Positions 49,113 to 59,029 of a stretch of 64,000 bases of DNA are shown piece by piece. Below the pieces are notes generated by a model. That model did no database searches and was not told the origin of the DNA. It saw only the letters and a list, made by a program, of their open reading frames with translations. This stretch comes from Adineta ricciae (taxonomy: Eukaryota > Rotifera > Eurotatoria > Adinetida > Adinetidae): NCBI GenBank assembly GCA_905250025.1, contig CAJNOJ010000054.1, positions 372,001 through 436,000 of the forward strand. Reading direction: 5' to 3'. A program made the position numbers and the translations under genes. Each line of letters opens with the position of its first letter. The stretch's first letter is position 1.

Positions 49113-51305
49113 TTATTTCCTCATTGCTCTTTTACAAATTTCGATACTTTCTTTTACGTCTTTTATATGAGGGTGATTCGCCGGTAATGCACGTTGACGA
49201 ATGTCCAGAGCGCGTTCGAAATAGGTAAGTGCTTTCGAATAGTCCTTAGTGTTGTAGTACACCACACCGATGTTGTTGTACGAAGTAGCCAAATCAGGGT
49301 GATTCGAAGGAAGAGTTTTCTCGCATATTGCAAGATCTTTTTCATAGAATGAAAGTGCTTTCGAATACTCTCCCATGTTCTTGTACACCCCACCGATGTT
49401 GTTGTACGAAGTAGCCAACGAAGGATGATTCGAAGGAAGAGTTTTTTGGTAGATTTCAAGTGCTTTTTCATAGAATGAAAGTGCTTTCGAATACTCTCCC
49501 ATGTTGTCATACACCAAACCGATGTTGTTGTACGAAGTAGCCAGCGAAGGGTGATTCGAAGGAAGAGTTTTTTCTCTAATTTCAAGTGCTTTTTCATAGA
49601 ATGAAAGTGCTTTCGAATACTCTCCCATGTTCTTGTACACCGTACCGATGTTGTTGTACGAAGTAGCCAAATTAGGGTGATTCGAAGGAAGAGTTTTTTC
49701 GTTGATTTCAAGTGCTTTTTCATAGAATGAAAGTGCTTTCGAATACTCCCCCATGTTCTTGTACACCCCACCGATGTTGCTGTACGAAGCAGCCAAATGA
49801 GGGTGATTCGAAGGAAGAGTTTTTTCGTTGATTTCAAGTGCTTTTTCATAGTATTTTATAGCCATTTTATAATCACCTTGACCATCTTTTAAGCAGCCAA
49901 GTTGATGATAATAGAGTGCTCTGTCATTGTTATCAGACGCTTGTTCCAGTAACACAGTGTACAGCTCTTCGGCTTTATCCAACTGTCCTATTTGAAGTAA
50001 CAATTTACCCAATCGATGCCATCCTGTACTACCTTGAACTTCACTTTCAATACGGTTCGTTAACACACGCAGTTGTGGATCGTCATCGGCAGTCAACTGG
50101 AGTTGTACCTCATGGTAAAGTTTATTCTTATCACCTGTTTGTCGAATTGTACCAACTCGAAATACGCTGTGCATGGAAAAAAGGATCTCTGCTTCGTCTT
50201 CGAAATAACTAAAATCTCCAATCGATGCGAATGGAGTAGTACCAATATTCGGATCGATTGTGATCACGAACAGAACACCCACCTTGTCGGGATCACCGAG
50301 AGCGCTGCAGGTGAACTCAAGAGATTTCTCTTGTTTGATACTGGTGGATAAGAAGTTGTTAAAAGATAAAAGACTACCAACAGTTTTTGATAACTGGTCA
50401 AAATCTGTCTTGGATAGTCCCTGCCCACGGTAGACTACGAAAGGTTTTCGTCTGTAACTACTGACCTGTTCTTTGTGTAGCTGTTCTATTTGTTTGTGTA
50501 AATCATGGAGGAAAAACCCCATGTTAATAATGACTTCGCCATCCAAAGTGCGAAGTGCTTGATTAAGCATTTGGTAGGTAAAACACTCGCGTGTATACCA
50601 CCATATGGCCTGGTCTGGACAATATTCACGTTCGAACTCACCGATAATATTTTGCTCTGCGAAGTTGCCTTGAAAACGCTGACGACAGTAATTAGCCAGG
50701 TCTTTGATTGCTTGCTTGTCGTGTTTCATGTCGAGGAGAATCTTCTTAAATATTTGCGTGTACATAAAACTGGGTTCCAGTTGATTGAGATTGGTATTGG
50801 AACCCTCTCCTCTTGCGGTGACAAAACTCATGGCGATGGAGTCTTGATTATGTTGTTTAACACCCGTGGTCAGCGCTTCACAGATTTCTTTGATATTTGT
50901 GTGAACACCTTTGACTTTTGACCAGTTCTTTGCCCAGGTTTCATTGCTGGATTTGTTGCCACAGAAGATGTAGATGGCATTCACTTGTGGAATGCCGTGA
51001 ATCTCGGGAACCAAGTGTTGACCTAAAGATCCCGATGTGATGACGAAAGCTTTTTCATCACCAATGCTGTTAAGGAATTGAAGGCAGGCGTCTGGTTGAG
51101 TACATATGTTAACATCATTGACGACACTTCGTAAGTGTTTCAAAGTGTTCTGGTAGTCTTGGTCCTTTTCATCGATGTTGCCATCCACCCAAACTAAGAG
51201 GTAGTTTTGGACCATGCGTTGTCGCGGTTGATTACCATGCTTTCTTGTCGTGGAACTTGATTTTGATTTTTGTGCGTCCATTTTATTGAATAAACTGAAA
51301 TTCAC
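49113..51305 (-). CDS. ADP-ribosyltransferase-TPR protein, copy 2 (intact)
   Basis: A 730-residue single-exon frame, the same length as copy 1 and closely similar throughout. The transferase triad is kept: VVYRGQG, FLSTS and EDEAEILF. Six 42-residue TPR units end the protein. Compared with copy 1 the repeats keep the scaffold (EYSKALSFYEKAL, LPSNHP, LATSYNNIG) but differ where the first helix ends (EINEKT, EIREKT, EIYQKT, AICEKT). They also differ in the second helix (GGVYKNM, GTVYKNM, GLVYDNM, VVYYNTK). The first unit has IKYYEKALEI where copy 1 has IEYYEKALEI. Differences outside the repeats are scattered single substitutions. The identical length and open frame argue that the gene is functional. 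Confidence 0.85.
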   Translation of the reverse strand: MNFSLFNKMDAQKSKSSSTTRKHGNQPRQRMVQNYLLVWVDGNIDEKDQDYQNTLKHLRSVVNDVNICTQPDACLQFLNSIGDEKAFVITSGSLGQHLVPEIHGIPQVNAIYIFCGNKSSNETWAKNWSKVKGVHTNIKEICEALTTGVKQHNQDSIAMSFVTARGEGSNTNLNQLEPSFMYTQIFKKILLDMKHDKQAIKDLANYCRQRFQGNFAEQNIIGEFEREYCPDQAIWWYTRECFTYQMLNQALRTLDGEVIINMGFFLHDLHKQIEQLHKEQVSSYRRKPFVVYRGQGLSKTDFDQLSKTVGSLLSFNNFLSTSIKQEKSLEFTCSALGDPDKVGVLFVITIDPNIGTTPFASIGDFSYFEDEAEILFSMHSVFRVGTIRQTGDKNKLYHEVQLQLTADDDPQLRVLTNRIESEVQGSTGWHRLGKLLLQIGQLDKAEELYTVLLEQASDNNDRALYYHQLGCLKDGQGDYKMAIKYYEKALEINEKTLPSNHPHLAASYSNIGGVYKNMGEYSKALSFYEKALEINEKTLPSNHPNLATSYNNIGTVYKNMGEYSKALSFYEKALEIREKTLPSNHPSLATSYNNIGLVYDNMGEYSKALSFYEKALEIYQKTLPSNHPSLATSYNNIGGVYKNMGEYSKALSFYEKDLAICEKTLPSNHPDLATSYNNIGVVYYNTKDYSKALTYFERALDIRQRALPANHPHIKDVKESIEICKRAMRK

Positions 51306-53069
51306 AGTATTTTGTTTTGTTGTGAAAATGAAGAAATTCGCTTCTTTTTTATATAGGCAGCGAATGACGTCGTTCTTTTCTTGAATCTTTTCGGGGACAA
51401 AAGTATTTCTGTTATCTGTTGGTTCTTAAACAAACTCTCACAGGAAAAAAATAGAGAAGATAAGAAAAACACTCACAAAAAAGTGACTTCACTACGCTCG
51501 AAACAGGTAAAGAAGATAAGAATTCAGTTAGGAACTTGGTTATTTTTTCTTCCAACTTTGTCTTGTCGACACTTTTCAGGTAATACAAGTAACGCTCATC
51601 GAAAGAATTCGCTGACTCTTTTTCTTAAAGAATCACATTTGAGGATGAGTAGAAACAAACTGATTTTAATTCCACAAGGAATATAATTTAAGACAATGGT
51701 TATAGTTTATTTTGATTCATCCTTTTAATTATCGTTTATGATCTTAACCCTTAAAAACCGAGATGTTCGTTCCAAGGGACATTGGATTAATCGCGGTAGA
51801 ACAGAGGAGTTAAGTTGTATTCATGAAAGCTACGGTTTTTCTGAACAAAGACAGTCAAGATGAATGTGTGACGGAGGAAAATCACGCTAAAACAGTTTTC
51901 GCGAACTTCGACATAACTTCGAGTGCGAGTCTATTTTTAAGCAAAATTGGGTGCGCGGATATTTCTATATCTTGGCATATAGAATACAGATTTTGAGTAA
52001 TATCATGAGAACCAATCGTAAACTGTAATATAAAACAACTTTGCGCGTTTTTTACTATTATAACAAGCCATTGTGACGTGGTAAAAAAAGTACCGTTTTA
52101 CAGGCATTTTAGCATAGTAGCCTAGGTACTTGTAAAGTTTTTGCTCAGTCAATAATCGCAGATACCTCAAAATATTATGAGAGTAAATTCACGGTGGTCC
52201 TGAACCATGCTACATGGTCACCCAAGCGAAAAACTATTAGGATCATACTTCACCCAGATCGTCTGGGTGGAAAACATTTTTAGCACCACCCAACGGTTTT
52301 GACCATGATACATGCATATCAGCGCTGGAACCGGTCCGGTAAAAAACGGAAATTCATCGGTTGATATTTATAAAAAAGTTTTTATCACAATGCATCTTCC
52401 GAATTTCTGTATGGAGAAGGTAAAAAAATACATTATCAATATATCTATATAGACCTTTTCCAAATTATCGGCAATGTAATAATTTTTCGATACAGATTGA
52501 ATACTGATTGCTAGTGGCGTAACCAGGATTCAATTGATGGTTGGGCGCCGCCCTAAAGATTTTTCACGTTTTTTTTATATAGCATATGATATTCTTGTCT
52601 CGTAGAATAAACATACAATATGTATTTACAACGCGAAAAAGCTCTCGGTACCATCTCTGGTGGAATTCAAAATGTGAAACACAATTCATTTGGTCTGCTC
52701 GTTGTGATAAAGTTTCATAGTTAGTCTACTTGCCTCTCGATCACTTGTACGAAGGATCGGATGAGTTTGGGGTTTGCCAGGGTGACATTGTTTTGCCCAA
52801 ACACTGAAGCCCTTTCCTAACGGAAAACCTGTCCCGGTCTTGTTTAAATTCCTTTGTTTGCCAATCTGTCAGAGATATTTTTCACATACCTGCTGAATGA
52901 GATATCACTAATAACATTGTATACTGGTACGCTTTTTCAATTAAAATGTGATGTTCCAGTGTACATTTTAGTATTTTCGTCAACTAGGAAACGTCCCGCA
53001 GGATCGTGTCGATATGATTAAGGTACTGTTTTGAATTCCAATCCCCACGAGGCTGGAATCGATTCGAAA
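51306..53069. other. Flank of copy 2 and unique sequence up to the 90-N gap
   Basis: Positions 51306-52443 are the duplicated 5' flank. From about 52444 to 53069 the sequence is unique within the window and contains CTAGTGGCGTAACCAGGATT near 52512-52531, which resembles the terminal or subterminal motif of some DNA transposon remnants. No transposase-like frame is present. A gap of Ns follows. Confidence 0.4.
52251..52269. other. Hairpin, copy 2 equivalent
   Basis: CACCCAGA and TCTGGGTG arms around TCG. It is homologous to the hairpins at 4334-4352 and 57947-57965, with a changed loop and preserved outer stem. Confidence 0.45.
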
Positions 53070-53159
53070 NNNNNNNNNNNNNNNNNNNNNNNNNNNNNNN
53101 NNNNNNNNNNNNNNNNNNNNNNNNNNNNNNNNNNNNNNNNNNNNNNNNNNNNNNNNNNN
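53070..53159. other. Assembly gap (90 Ns)
   Basis: Ninety undetermined bases. Sequence resumes inside the 3' flank of an ART-TPR copy, about 38 bp after which it matches 983 onward of copy 1. The gap probably hides the left end of duplication copy 3. Confidence 0.9.
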
Positions 53160-55510
53160 TACGCATGCTACAAGCAATCCTGTCAAATTACACGTATGTC
53201 CTCACTTTTGATACCGAGTAATGTGTCAAACATGATAATGTCCGTATGTATGTGTATTGCCTTTCTTGGATGGGTGTGTCCCCGCGATGTGTCATCATTA
53301 CTATCTCTTTACAGAGTTCTACTCTGTACATACGCGCGCGGGTTAATCATTACTTTTTATTTCTAGCAAAAAAGGGGCAGTAATCGTTTATTTCTTCATT
53401 GCTCTTTTACAAATTTCGATACTTTCTTTTACAGTTTTTATATTAGGGTGATTCGCCGGTAATGCACGTTGCCAAATGTCCAGAGCGCGTTCGAAATAGG
53501 TAAGTGCTTTCGAATAGTCCTTAGTATTGTAGTACACCCCACCGATGTTGTTGTACGAAGTAGCCAGCGAAGGGTGATTCGAAGGAAGAGTTTTTTCTCT
53601 AATTCCAAGTGCTTTTTCATAGAATGAAAGTGCTTTCGAATACTCTCCCATGTTGTGGTACACCCCACCGATGTTGTTGTACGAAGTAGCCAAATCAGGG
53701 TGATTCGAAGGAAGAGTTTTTTCTCTAATTTCAAGTGCTTTTTCATAGAATGAAAGTGCTTTCGAATACTCTCCCATGTTCTTGTACACCAAACCGATGT
53801 TGTTGTACGAAGTAGCCAGCGAAGGGTGATTCGAAGGAAGAGTTTTTTGGAAGATTTCAAGTGTTTTTTCATAGAATGAAAGTGCTTTCGAGTACTCTCC
53901 CATGTTGTAGTAGACCAAACCGATGCAGCTGTACGAAGTAGCCAGCGAAGGGTGATTCGAAGGAAGAGTTTTTTGGAAGATTTCAAGTGTTTTTTCATAG
54001 AATGAAAGTGCTTTCGAATACTCTCCCATGCTCATGTACACCGCACCGATGTTGTTGTACGAAGTAGCCAAATCAGGGTGATTCGAAGGAAGAGTTTTTT
54101 CTTGGATTTCAAGTACTTTTTCATAGTATTCTATGGCCATTTTATAATCACCTTGACTATATTTTAAGCAGCCAAGTTGATGATAATAATGTGCTCTGTC
54201 ATTGTTATCAGACGCTTGTTCCAGTAACACAGTGTACAGTTCTTCGGCTTTATCCAGCTGTCCGAGTTTAAGCAATAAATGACCCAAACGTTCCCACCCT
54301 GTACTACCTTGAACTTCACTTTCAATACGGTCCGTTAACACACGCAGTTGTGGATCGTCATCGGCAGTCAACTGAAGTTGCACCTCATGGTAAAGTTTAC
54401 TTTTGTCACCCACTTGTCGAATAGTACCAACTCGAAACACGCTGTGCATGGAAAACAGGATCTCTGCTTCGCCTTCGAAATAACTAAAATCTCCAATCGA
54501 TGCGAATGGAGTAGTACCAATATTCGGATCGATTGTGATCACGAATAGGACACACACCTTGTCGGGATCACCGAGAGCGTTGTAGGTGAACTCAAGAGAT
54601 TTCTCTTGTTTGATACTGGTGGATAAAAAGTTGTTAAAAGATAAAAGACCACCTATAGTTTTGGATAACTGATCAAAATCTGTCTTGGATAGTCCCTGTC
54701 CACGGTAGACTACGAAGGGTTTTCGTCTGTAATTACTGACCTGTGCTTGGTGTAGCTGTTCTATTTGTTTGTGTAAGTCATGTAGAAAAAATCCCATGTT
54801 AATAATGACTTCGCCATCCAAAGTGCGAAGTGCTTGATTGAGCATTTGGTAGGTAAAACACTCGCGTGTATACCACCAAATGGCCTTCTCCGGACAATAG
54901 TTACGTTCGAACTCATCGATAACACTTTGCTCTGCGAAGTTGCCTTGAAAACGCTGACGACAATAATTGGCCAGGTCTTTGATTGCTTGTTTGTCATGCT
55001 CCATGTCGAGGAGAATCTTCTTAAATATTTGCGTGTACATAAAACTGGGTTCTAGCAGATTGAGATTTGCATTCGAACCCTCTTCTCTTACGGTGACAAA
55101 ACTCATGGCGATGGAGTCTTGATTATGTTGTTTAACACCCGTGGTCAGTGCTGCACAGATTTCTTTGATATTTGTGTGAACACCTTTGACTTTTGACCAG
55201 TTCTTTGCCCAGGTTTCATTTCTGGATTTGTTGCCACAGAAGATGTAGATGGCATTCACTTGTGTAATGCCGTGAATCTCGGGAACCAAGTGTTGACCTA
55301 AGGATCCCGATGTGATGACGAAAGCTTTTTCATCACCAATGCTCTTAAGGAATTGAAGGCAAGCATCTGGTTGAGTGTATATATTGACATCATTGACAAC
55401 ACTTCGTAAGTGCGTCAAAGTGTTCTGACAGTCTTGATCCTTTTCATCGATGTTGGCATCCACCCAAACTAAAAGATAATTTTGAACCATGCGTTGTCGC
55501 GGTTGATTAC
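53160..55510. repeat. Segmental duplication block, copy 3 (interrupted)
   Basis: Matches copy 1 from about 955 up to the codon for Asn 25 of the ART-TPR gene. There the homology stops at the first base of the LTR at 55511. About 20 bp of the 3' flank present in copies 1 and 2 (the GTGAAGGCCTTCGATACACA region) are missing here. Confidence 0.8.
53388..55510 (-). pseudogene. ADP-ribosyltransferase-TPR gene, copy 3, 5' end cut by an LTR
   Basis: The frame is open from the LTR boundary to TAA 53388 and codes for 700 residues from the first internal Met (MVQNYLLVW). Residues 1-25 of the family (MNFSLFN onward) and the promoter are separated from it by the LTR at 55511. The transferase triad is intact (VVYRGQG, FLSTS, EGEAEILF), as are six TPR units. 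Two consecutive units share the variant EIFQKT, which suggests a recent unit duplication or conversion inside the gene. The internal Met could still start a protein if the LTR promoter, which points the same way (minus strand), drives it. So it is either a pseudogene or an LTR-driven gene. Confidence 0.7.
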
Positions 55511-55715
55511 TGTAATGACAAACTGGTTGAGTAGCTGACCGCTTCTCACGGTATAGATGTTTATTGACTACTCTACATGACCAGAATGTATCTCTTCACA
55601 ATAAGACACGCGCTTATATAGAGAAGAGGAAAGAGAGAGATGACCCGGAGATAGTATGATATAGAGGTGAGAGGATAAAGAACAGAAAGAGATGAACGAT
55701 ATCATTATCGTTACA
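55511..55715 (-). mobile_element. 205-bp LTR of a retrotransposon, minus orientation, inserted in ART-TPR copy 3
   Basis: On the minus strand the segment begins TGTAACG and ends CATTACA, the TG..CA ends of an LTR. It contains a TATA box (CTCTATATAAGCG, near 55613-55625) and downstream an AATAAA (55560-55565), in the order expected for U3-R-U5. A purine tract, AGTGGGAGGG, sits immediately before it on that strand. This marks it as a 3' LTR whose internal region should lie at higher coordinates, where a single N (55732) instead joins another gene copy. The insertion splits copy 3 at about codon 25. No gag or pol sequence is left in the window, so the clade is unknown. Confidence 0.75.
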
Positions 55716-55731
55716 CCCTCCCACTCAGCTT
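55716..55731 (-). other. Polypurine tract next to the LTR
   Basis: On the minus strand these 16 bases read AAGCTGAGTGGGAGGG, directly before the TG of the LTR. This is the expected place and composition of a plus-strand primer tract. It is the only remaining internal sequence of the element. Confidence 0.6.
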
Positions 55732-55732
55732 N
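55732..55732. other. Assembly join (single N)
   Basis: A single N joins the inside of the LTR element to the middle of ART-TPR copy 4, at the codon for Ser-Thr of VQGST. The true sequence between them, probably retrotransposon interior and the rest of copy 4, is missing. Confidence 0.85.
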
Positions 55733-57010
55733 ACTACCTTGAACTTCACTTTCAATACGGTCCGTTAACACACGCTGTTGTGGACCGTCATCTGCAGTCA
55801 ACTGAAGTTGCACCGCATAGTAAAGGTTAATTTTGTCACCCACTTGGCGAAGAGTACCGACTCGAAACACGCTGTGCATGGAAAACAGGATCTCTGCTTC
55901 GTCTTCGAAATAACTAAAATCTCCAATCGATGCGAATGGAGTAGTACCAATATTTGGATCGATGGTGATCACGAACAGAACACCCACCTTGTCGGGATCA
56001 CTGAGAGCGCTGTAGGTGTACTCAAGAGATTTCTGTAGTTTGATACTGGTGGATAAGAAGTTGTTGAAAGATAAAAGACCACCTACAGTTTTTGTTAACT
56101 GGCCAAAATCTGTCTTGGATAGTCCCTGTCCACGGTAGACTACGAAAGGTTTTCCTCTGTAACTACTGACCTGTGCTTGGTGTAGCTGTTCTATTTGTTT
56201 GTGTAAATCATGGAGGAAAAACCCCATGTTAATAATGATTTCGGCATCCAAAGTGCGAAGTGCTTGATTGAGCATTTGGTAGGTAAAACACTCGCGTGTA
56301 TACCACCAAATGGCCTTCTCCGAACGATAGTTACGTTCGAACTCATCGATAACACTTTGCTCTGCGAAGTTGCCTTGGAAACACTGACGACAATAATTGG
56401 CCAGGTCTTTGATTGCTTGCTTGTCGTGATCCATGTCGAGGAGAATCTTTTTAAATATTTGCGTGTACATAAAACTGGGTTCCAGTCGATTGAGATTGGC
56501 ATGGGAACCCTCTCCTCTTACGTTGACAAAACTCATGGCGATGGAGTCTTGATTATGTTGTTTAACATCCGTGGTCAGCGCCTCACAGATTTCTTTGATA
56601 TTTGTGTGAACACCTTTGACTTTTGACCAGTTCTTTGTCCAGGTTTCATTTCTGGATTTGTTGGCACAGAAGATGTAGATGGCATTCACTTGTGGAATGA
56701 CGTGAATCTCGGGAACCAAGTGTTGACCTAAGAATCCCGATGTGATGACGAAAGCCTTTTCGTCACCGACGCTGTTGAGGAATTGAAGGCAGGCGTCTGG
56801 TTGAGTACATATGTTAACATCATTGACGACACTTCGTAAGTGTTTCAAAGTGTTCTGGTAGTCTTGGTCCTTTTCATCGATGTTGGCATCCACCCAAACT
56901 AAAAGATAGTTTTGGACCATGCGTTGTCGCGGTTGATTACCATGTTTCCTTGTCGTGGAACTTGATTTTGATTTTTGTGCGTCCATTTTATTGAATAAAC
57001 TGAAATTCAA
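55733..57010 (-). pseudogene. ADP-ribosyltransferase-TPR gene, copy 4, TPR part missing
   Basis: The frame opens at MNFSLFN (57010) and runs through the N-terminal alpha/beta region and the whole transferase domain (VVYRGQG, FLSTS, EDEAEILF). It stops matching at VQGST, where the single N begins. The residues predicted beyond the N come from the LTR and are not part of the gene. All six TPRs are absent from the assembly. It has some private changes, for example EYTYSALSDPDKVG, SSYRGKPFVV and QQRVLTD. The break coincides with the assembly join, so it is more likely an incomplete assembly than a true truncation. Confidence 0.7.
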
Positions 57011-58137
57011 AGTATTTTATTTTCTTGTGAAAAAGAAGAAATTCGCGTCTTTTTTATATAGGCAACGAATGACGTCGTTCTCTTCTTGAATCTTTTCGGG
57101 AGCAAAAGTGTCTCTGTTATCTGTTGGTTCTTAAACAAACTCTCACAGGAAAAAAATAGAGAAGATAAGAAAAACACTCACAAAAAAAGTGACTTCACTA
57201 CGCTCGAAACAGGTAAAGAAGATAAGAATTCAGTTAGGAACTTGGTTTTTATTCTTTCCAACATTTTCTTGTCGGTAGTCTTCAGGCAACGCTTATTCGA
57301 GGAATTGGGTGATTTTTTTTCTTAAAGAACCACATTTGGGGTGAGTAGAAACAAACTGATTTTAATTCCACAAGGAATATAATTTAAAACAATGGTTATA
57401 GTTTATTTTGATTCATTCTTTTAACTATCGTTTATGATCTTAACCCGTAAAAGCCGAGATGTCCCTTCCAATGGACATTGGATTAGTCGCGGTAAAACAG
57501 AGGAGTTAAGTTGTATTCATGAAAGCTACTGTTTTCCTGAACAAAGACAGTCAAGGTGAATGTGTGACGGAGGAAAATCACGCTAAAACAGTTTTCGCAA
57601 ACTTCGACATAGCTTCGAGTGCGAGTCTATTTTTAAGCAAAATTGGGTGCGCGGATATTTCTATATCTTGGCAAATACAATGCAGATTTTGAGTAATATC
57701 ATGAGAAACAATCGTAAACTGTAATATAAAACAACTTTGCACGTTTTTTACTATTATAACAAGCTATTGTGACGTGGTAAAAAAAGTACCGTTTTACAGG
57801 CATTTTAGCATAGTAACCTAGGTACTTGTAAATTTTTTGCTCAGTCAATAATCGCAGATACCTCAAAATATCACGAGAGTAAATTTACGGTGGTCCTGAA
57901 CCATGCTACATGGCCACCCAAGCGAAAAATTATTAGGATCATACTTCACCCAGGCCGTCTGGGTGGAAAATATTTTTAGCACCACCCAGCGGTTTTGACG
58001 ATGATATATGCATATCAGCGCTGGAACCGGTCCGGTAAAAACCGGAAATTCATCGGTTGATCTTTATAAAAAAAAGTTTTTATCACAATGCATCTTCCGA
58101 ATTTCTGTATGGAGAAGGTAAAAAAATACATTATCAA
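55733..58137. repeat. Segmental duplication block, copy 4 (3' truncated)
   Basis: Contains the N-terminal 58% of an ART-TPR gene and the full 5' flank. It shares with copy 2 the extension to about 58137, after which the two diverge. The left limit is the N join at 55732. Confidence 0.8.
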
Positions 58138-58289
58138 TAGAGTGACAGGTCGTTATTGCATCATCAATTCGAAACGTTGTAAAAACTGTTTCATATCTCA
58201 GGCTGTGCTCGTCGGTTTGACTTGATTTTTTGATTCCGGAATAGAGCAAACATTTCTCTATCAGTTTATGTGTTTTTCGGCGAAAAATA

Positions 58290-58290
58290 N
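58290..58290. other. Assembly join (single N)
   Basis: A single N in an A-rich stretch, 150 bp right of the end of the duplicated block. It is the last of the joins that isolate the ART-TPR cluster from neighbouring sequence. Confidence 0.7.
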
Positions 58291-58678
58291 AACTAATGAA
58301 AATGCTGGTTTGTTTGTATCGTGTCGGTTATATAAGCATATTGATGTTGAAACAATAAGTATCTACTTGATGGTGTTCATCGAAGATTGTTACTCTTCCT
58401 ATCTATGTAATTTTACCATCTCTAATGCGTGTCTTACTTTGTTCCCAAAGATTACATCATCATTTGAAACATTACATGTATTCAATCTGTAGTTATAACT
58501 AAAAATTGAGAAAAAAAGATCAAAATGTTCATAATAACAGGTGAGAAAGGTTCTCTCGTTCGATTCATATCAATTATTCATCGAATGATAAGTTCTTTTT
58601 TTGTCAGAAGAATAACGATGTAAAGAAATCTATGTTAGTATCGGATTAATATAGAAAGTTGTGACATTGAACTGACAA

Positions 58679-58715
58679 GAAAGAACATATTTACATATAC
58701 CCATACAGCAAGAAA
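58679..58715 (-). repeat. 37-bp inverted repeat flanking the ART-TPR cluster, right arm
   Basis: Reverse complement of 48666-48702 at 35 of 37 positions. It lies in intergenic sequence about 390 bp right of the N join at 58290. The two arms bracket the whole duplicated cluster at a distance of about 10 kb. Confidence 0.6.
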
Positions 58716-59029
58716 TCGGATGTAGATAACGTTCATCTCAAATCTACATCTTGATTCTAACTGTATAGTTCTTCCAGAGCGTTTTATCATAGAGACATAC
58801 ATAATATAATTGAAATATCGTATCACATATGTGCATTAATTTAGATGAAAGTGGATCTCGCTACTGAAATTTACAGTTATCTCTTTTAAACAAAACATCA
58901 AGTGATAATTGTAGATGATGTGGATATGAGCCACATTCATATCCTTATGTTGGGTTTGCAGCAAATATTCAGTGTGATTTATTGGGACGAAGTATCAGTA
59001 CAAAAAAAAAATAAATGCAAATTCGATGT

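Larger units (their letters stand above)
48704..52443. repeat. Segmental duplication block, copy 2
   Basis: Matches copy 1 from about 797 to 4395. It continues with copy 4 for another 130 bp or so, to the shared end at about 52443 and 58137. It contains an intact ART-TPR gene with both flanks. The left limit is the N join, so the true left end of the duplication is unknown. Confidence 0.85.
57011..59029. other. Duplicated 5' flank of copy 4, join, and unique spacer
   Basis: Positions 57011-58137 are the shared 5' flank, with the hairpin at 57947-57965. Positions 58138-58289 are unique, followed by the single N at 58290. Positions 58291-59029 are AT-rich, with the right arm of the 37-bp inverted repeat and no gene. 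Frames up to 79 codons here are low-complexity or lie in the duplicated flank. Confidence 0.5.

Noticed and set aside
49163..49849. Long basic open frame overlapping the TPR part of copy 2 (similar ones at 1598-1942 and 53438-53998)
   Set aside because: The 126-bp repeat unit is a multiple of three, so an alternative frame without stops stays open through all units. It is a shadow of the TPR coding sequence.
55572..55731. Extra C-terminal residues on copy 4 after the undetermined residue
   Set aside because: They are translated from the LTR and polypurine tract across an assembly join, not gene sequence.
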